From NCBI GenBank assembly GCA_905210055.1, contig CAJLVH010000091.1:1-7662 (forward strand): a stretch of DNA of 7,662 nt, written 5' to 3'. Of this stretch, positions 4,986-7,662 are shown piece after piece. This stretch comes from an uncultured Enorma sp. GTDB lineage: Bacteria; Actinomycetota; Coriobacteriia; Coriobacteriales; Coriobacteriaceae. The notes under the pieces are model-generated. The model saw only the letters and a program-made list of their open reading frames with translations, was not told the origin of the DNA and did not search any database. Every line of letters begins with the position of its first letter. Within the stretch, counting starts at the first letter, position 1. A program made the position numbers and the translations under genes.

Positions 4986-5690
4986 CTAGAAGAGATGCCC
5001 CTGTCCACCTGCGGGATCAGCGGCCGTCTCGCTTGCCACCCCCTGGAACACGATCTCGCGGAAACCGTCCTCAGATTCCAAGGCGTCCCGCAGCAACCCC
5101 TGCCGGGATAGCGAGACGAAGATCGCCGCCGCCTCTGCCTGGCAATTGATTGATCGCTTGGGGTTGAACTCGATGTCGGTAAACGCGTCGTAGGCGAGTA
5201 TCCCTTCGGCGAGGGCGGCATTTCCCTCCTGGGCGAGCGTGTGGATGTAGAGCCAGTCGTAGAAGAAGGTCTTGGGCTCGCAGGCGAAGCGCTTGTCACC
5301 GAACTGGAAGCCCACGACGCTGCCGCTCGAGCGGAGACGCGGGTCGCGCTTGGCATCCCGTGAGGACTTGCCCCATAGGTCGCGGTACGGCCCGCCCTGT
5401 TCGAACACCTTGCTACCCTGAAAGGCAGACTCGACGGAGATGCGCGCGCCGTTCCCCCAGGTCATCATGAGGTTGAAAGCACTCAAGCGCACGCCCAGCT
5501 CCTCCTCGGAGCGGCTGGACACCTCCAGCACCCGGGCGCCCGGGGCCTCCTCCAGATACGCCTGATGGAGGCTCCGGACGCAGCGCTTCTTCTGCGCGTC
5601 TGAGAAGCCGCTGTAGAACGTGAACTCGACATCCCTCTTCACGCAGAGGCGCTCATCGAGTGAGACGGTGAATACCGGTCTGACAGCCAT
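4986..5690 (-). CDS. NADAR-family antitoxin associated with DarT1
   Basis: The protein is 234 residues, with an AGGGTGA ribosome site overlapping the toxin's stop codon and six bases before ATG 5690. NADAR proteins are hydrolases that remove ADP-ribose from guanine and act as antidotes to guanosine-modifying DarT1 toxins. Recognised family features: a beta-rich N-terminus (1-60); LSAFNLMMTWGN (69-80); VESAFQGSKVFEQGGPY (86-102); SSRDAKRD (109-116); the long FYDWLYIHTL (143-152); and AYDAFTDIEFNP then SINCQAEAAAIFVSL (166-194). The conserved VESAFQxSK and AKRD groups are both present, so it should be active. It lies 11 bases downstream of the toxin gene, toxin first. It is the only recognisable antidote in the window for either DarT protein. 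The assignment is by motif recognition, with good but not database-checked support. Confidence 0.85.
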   Translation of the reverse strand: MAVRPVFTVSLDERLCVKRDVEFTFYSGFSDAQKKRCVRSLHQAYLEEAPGARVLEVSSRSEEELGVRLSAFNLMMTWGNGARISVESAFQGSKVFEQGGPYRDLWGKSSRDAKRDPRLRSSGSVVGFQFGDKRFACEPKTFFYDWLYIHTLAQEGNAALAEGILAYDAFTDIEFNPKRSINCQAEAAAIFVSLSRQGLLRDALESEDGFREIVFQGVASETAADPAGGQGHLF

Positions 5691-5701
5691 GTCGAGTCAC
5701 C

Positions 5702-7516
5702 CTACCACATCTCATCGTCGTCGTATGCGGCCATGCCCTTCTCGTCTGTCGCACCCTCCCCATTCTGCTTGTCCCCGCCGTCCTTCTCGCCCTTCTTCCA
5801 GTCGGAGAAATCGCGACGTGGCTTGAACGGCTTATCATCATCCGACACTATCTTGTATGGGATGTGGCTGTCGTCTGTGACCCACTCACAATACTCATCG
5901 ACCATATCTTCCGTTTCGAAGAGCACACAATTGATGTAGTGGGCCGGAATTGTCTCAAACACCAGAACCTCTGCCTGGGGATCGCTGGTTTCGCAAGGAT
6001 CCAGGTTCCACTTGGCACGGGAGTATGTCCCCGCCGGGCACGGCACGCCGTCTGCGAACATATTCTCTAGCGCCTGCGCGCTTTGGAACTCCGTTTTACT
6101 GGCATGGCGAACCCGGTTGCTCGCAGCATTCGTAGGATAGAAGGCGCAATCGAGCTCGTACAGCAGGCTCGGATCGAGCTCCAGCAGAACATACGCATCT
6201 CCCGGGCACGTCTCACCCCGGTTTTGCTTACCCTTCCCAAGAGCATAGAGCATCCGGTAATTTGCCCCGGAAATAGATACAGAGATGGCATCGGTATGCC
6301 CATCCCAGCGCTCCCTGTCGTTGACAGCGGCATCGATTTTGAGGCCATTTATTTTATTTCTGGACAAAATCCCATGCTCGAAGATGCTGTCGAGGTTCCT
6401 CGCCTGGGTGAAGTGGTACAGCTTCTTGATTCCCCTATCTTGGATGATCTTTTCTATCTCCGCTCTTCTTCGAAGGGCCGTTTGGCGTTTGATCTCCTCC
6501 CGCTCGGCCTCCCGACGCTCCGCCTCAAGGCGCTCGGCCTCCCGACGCTCCGTCTCAAGGCGCTCGGCCTCCCGACGCTCCGCCTCCTGACGCTCCCGGC
6601 GCTCGGCCTCGGCCCGCTCCCGGCGCTCGGCCAACTCGCGCTTTTCCAGCTCGCGCTTTTCCAGCTCGGCCTCAGGATCCTCCAGAAGCACGCCCTTCCG
6701 GTCAAGCTCGTCGAAAACCAGCGAGGCACCGCGCCCCAAGAATATAGGAAACAAAGCGCTGAAACGGAAGTTTTGAGCGGAGACTTTTGCCGTGCCCTGG
6801 ACAATCCCACTCTCAAGCCCCGCATCCGTGACACGCCAATAATACGAGGAGCGAATGTCTGGACTATGCTCCCAAGACTCCTCGCACGGCACGCGCTCGA
6901 TCAGTCCAGACCCTTCGAACGAGCTGAGAACGACGTCGCGCACCGATTCGACGCTTGCCTCCTCAGGAAGGTAGCCCTTACGCCGCAGCTGTCTCAGCAG
7001 CTCGTCAATCAGACCGACATCGAACTTGTCGCACTGATCATCCCATCTACCCTTTTCGGGCTCATCAGGCGATTTGCATTTCGCAGTTGCCTCTTGCGCC
7101 TCGATTTGCGCAAGCAGCGAGGCGTATCGACTTTCAAATGATTCTTTCCTGCGCCGTTCCCTATTTACATCTCGGACAGCATGCTCCGCAGCGCGGACGA
7201 GTTCGCGCGCCTTTCGCCACTCCCTTTCGCGAGCACACCGCTCCTCGAGCAGACGTTCCTCATGCTGTCGCGCCTGCTCGCGACGCTGCAAGTCTTCCTG
7301 GCGCTCCTCTTCGCGCCGACGCTTCGCTTCGGCTTGGATAGCAGCCTTCTCTGGATAGAGGACCGGTAGTTTTTCTCGAACTATGCGGACAAAGGCACCA
7401 TCCAGCGGCGAAGAAGCGGACCGAGCAGGTATTTTCAAGTCGTCTAGAACTGCCAGCATCTCCTTGGACGACATGCCGAATTCCTTGGCAAGAGCAGAAA
7501 CGCGGACCTCATCCAT
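5702..7516 (-). CDS. DarT1-type ADP-ribosyltransferase toxin fused to an IF-2 N-terminal-like domain
   Basis: The protein is 604 residues from ATG 7516; AGGGGG lies eight bases upstream. Layout: residues 1-50 (VSALAKEFGMSSKEMLAVLDD, then VREKL) match the IF2_N module of bacterial translation initiation factor IF-2. Residues 58-145 form a charged coiled coil. Residues 165-240 look like a winged helix (VRDVVLSSFEGSGLIERV, then YYWRVTDAGLESG). Residues 280-355 are an E/R-rich helix coded by tandem repeats. Residues 355-572 form the DarT domain, with YHFTQARNLDSIFEHG (Tyr-His 367-368), RWDGHTDAISVSISGANY (403-420) and QAEVLVF with Glu516 as the likely catalytic residue. Residues 573-604 are an acidic tail. 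DarT enzymes ADP-ribosylate DNA; with a NADAR partner, guanosine is the expected target. Most DarT proteins are about 200-250 residues, so 350 residues are added here. The antitoxin follows 11 bases downstream. Confidence 0.88.
   Translation of the reverse strand: MDEVRVSALAKEFGMSSKEMLAVLDDLKIPARSASSPLDGAFVRIVREKLPVLYPEKAAIQAEAKRRREEERQEDLQRREQARQHEERLLEERCAREREWRKARELVRAAEHAVRDVNRERRRKESFESRYASLLAQIEAQEATAKCKSPDEPEKGRWDDQCDKFDVGLIDELLRQLRRKGYLPEEASVESVRDVVLSSFEGSGLIERVPCEESWEHSPDIRSSYYWRVTDAGLESGIVQGTAKVSAQNFRFSALFPIFLGRGASLVFDELDRKGVLLEDPEAELEKRELEKRELAERRERAEAERRERQEAERREAERLETERREAERLEAERREAEREEIKRQTALRRRAEIEKIIQDRGIKKLYHFTQARNLDSIFEHGILSRNKINGLKIDAAVNDRERWDGHTDAISVSISGANYRMLYALGKGKQNRGETCPGDAYVLLELDPSLLYELDCAFYPTNAASNRVRHASKTEFQSAQALENMFADGVPCPAGTYSRAKWNLDPCETSDPQAEVLVFETIPAHYINCVLFETEDMVDEYCEWVTDDSHIPYKIVSDDDKPFKPRRDFSDWKKGEKDGGDKQNGEGATDEKGMAAYDDDEMW
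6501..6590 (-). repeat. Three tandem 30-bp repeats in the toxin's helical linker
   Basis: Units 6501-6530 and 6531-6560 differ by one base, and 6561-6590 differs from the first at its last four positions. They encode ten-residue steps of the type ERLEAERREA in the E/R-rich helix. Tandem repeats of this purity are prone to changing copy number. Confidence 0.85.
6635..6664 (-). repeat. Exact 15-bp tandem duplication in the toxin gene
   Basis: CTCGCGCTTTTCCAG occurs twice in a row on the plus strand (6635-6649 and 6650-6664). It encodes the repeated LEKRE step at about residues 285-294 of the toxin. Confidence 0.8.
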
Positions 7517-7540
7517 GAGCGCATCCCCCTATTCTCCTGG

Positions 7541-7570
7541 CATATAGCGCAGGCATAGACGCGTTTTCAA
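7541..7570 (-). promoter_or_regulatory. Probable promoter of the DarT1-NADAR operon
   Basis: On the minus strand TTGAAA (7570-7565) and TATATG (7546-7541) are 18 bases apart, ending 24 bases before the toxin's ATG. CTATAT one base earlier gives a 17-base spacer. It lies in the 83-base gap between the preceding gene and the toxin. No clear operator dyad is visible. Confidence 0.55.
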
Positions 7571-7599
7571 GTATACACCGAACCCCTCGGCTGCCCCCC

Positions 7600-7662
7600 C
7601 TACGCCACCTTACGCGGCTCGACGATCGCGTCGGCGAAGCCCAGCTCCACGGCGCGCTCGGC
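7600..7662 (-). CDS. C-terminal 20 residues of an upstream gene, running off the window
   Basis: The minus-strand frame ends at TAG (7602-7600) and reads AERAVELGFADAIVEPRKVA. The third codon positions are strongly G/C. The A-x-ELGFAD-x-I pattern is common near the C-terminus of crotonase/ClpP-fold and carboxyltransferase proteins, but 20 residues are too few to name a family. Confidence 0.5.
   Translation of the reverse strand, partial: AERAVELGFADAIVEPRKVA

Noticed and set aside
6083..7141. Long plus-strand open frame (352 codons) opposite the DarT1 toxin
   Set aside because: It is antisense to a gene with clear domains on the minus strand. Its Leu/Pro-rich repeats are just the complement of the E/R helix repeats, and there is no ribosome site.

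Overview
The window looks like a junction between a conserved metabolic region and an accessory toxin-antitoxin island in a GC-rich, gut-associated bacterium. A member of the Coriobacteriia (the Eggerthella/Collinsella/Gordonibacter type of Actinomycetota) fits best. This is inferred from the high third-position GC, the lacto-N-biose/galacto-N-biose phosphorylase tail, the GPT/GAT collagen-like protein and the gene content. The taxon itself is not proven by the sequence.

Left part (1-1950, plus strand). The window opens with the C-terminal end of a GH112 1,3-beta-galactosyl-N-acetylhexosamine phosphorylase, closed by a strong intrinsic terminator. A two-gene unit follows: a four-helix membrane protein and a small XRE-type repressor overlapping it by ATGA. 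Its promoter is bracketed by two exact copies of a 21-bp element that looks like the repressor's operator. After a second terminator comes a collagen-like surface protein with a Cys-rich head and a carbohydrate-binding-like insert. Its 3' end appears to have been replaced by foreign sequence.

Middle and right part (1850-7516, all minus strand). Immediately against the truncated collagen gene lies a frameshifted remnant of an unrecognised gene. Next comes an orphan DarT-like ADP-ribosyltransferase (284 aa) in which the Arg-Trp-Asp motif of its paralogue reads Cys-Cys-Gln. Upstream of that is an unrecognised 282-aa protein with an internal duplication. Then comes an AbrB/MazE-type antitoxin with a RelE/ParE-type toxin, with an inverted-repeat operator over its promoter. 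The most striking locus is a two-gene DarT1-NADAR system. Its toxin (604 aa) carries an N-terminal domain like that of translation initiation factor IF-2, a long charged helix, a winged-helix-like segment and a C-terminal DarT domain. Its partner is a 234-aa NADAR-family antitoxin, expected to remove ADP-ribose from guanine. The two DarT genes are close paralogues.

The right edge holds only the last 20 codons of another minus-strand gene.

Taken together, 2.2-7.5 kb is a defence/toxin island with two ADP-ribosylation toxins and one RelE/ParE-type module. The NADAR protein is the only recognisable deADP-ribosylating partner for both DarT genes. All family assignments were made by reading the translations, not by database search.
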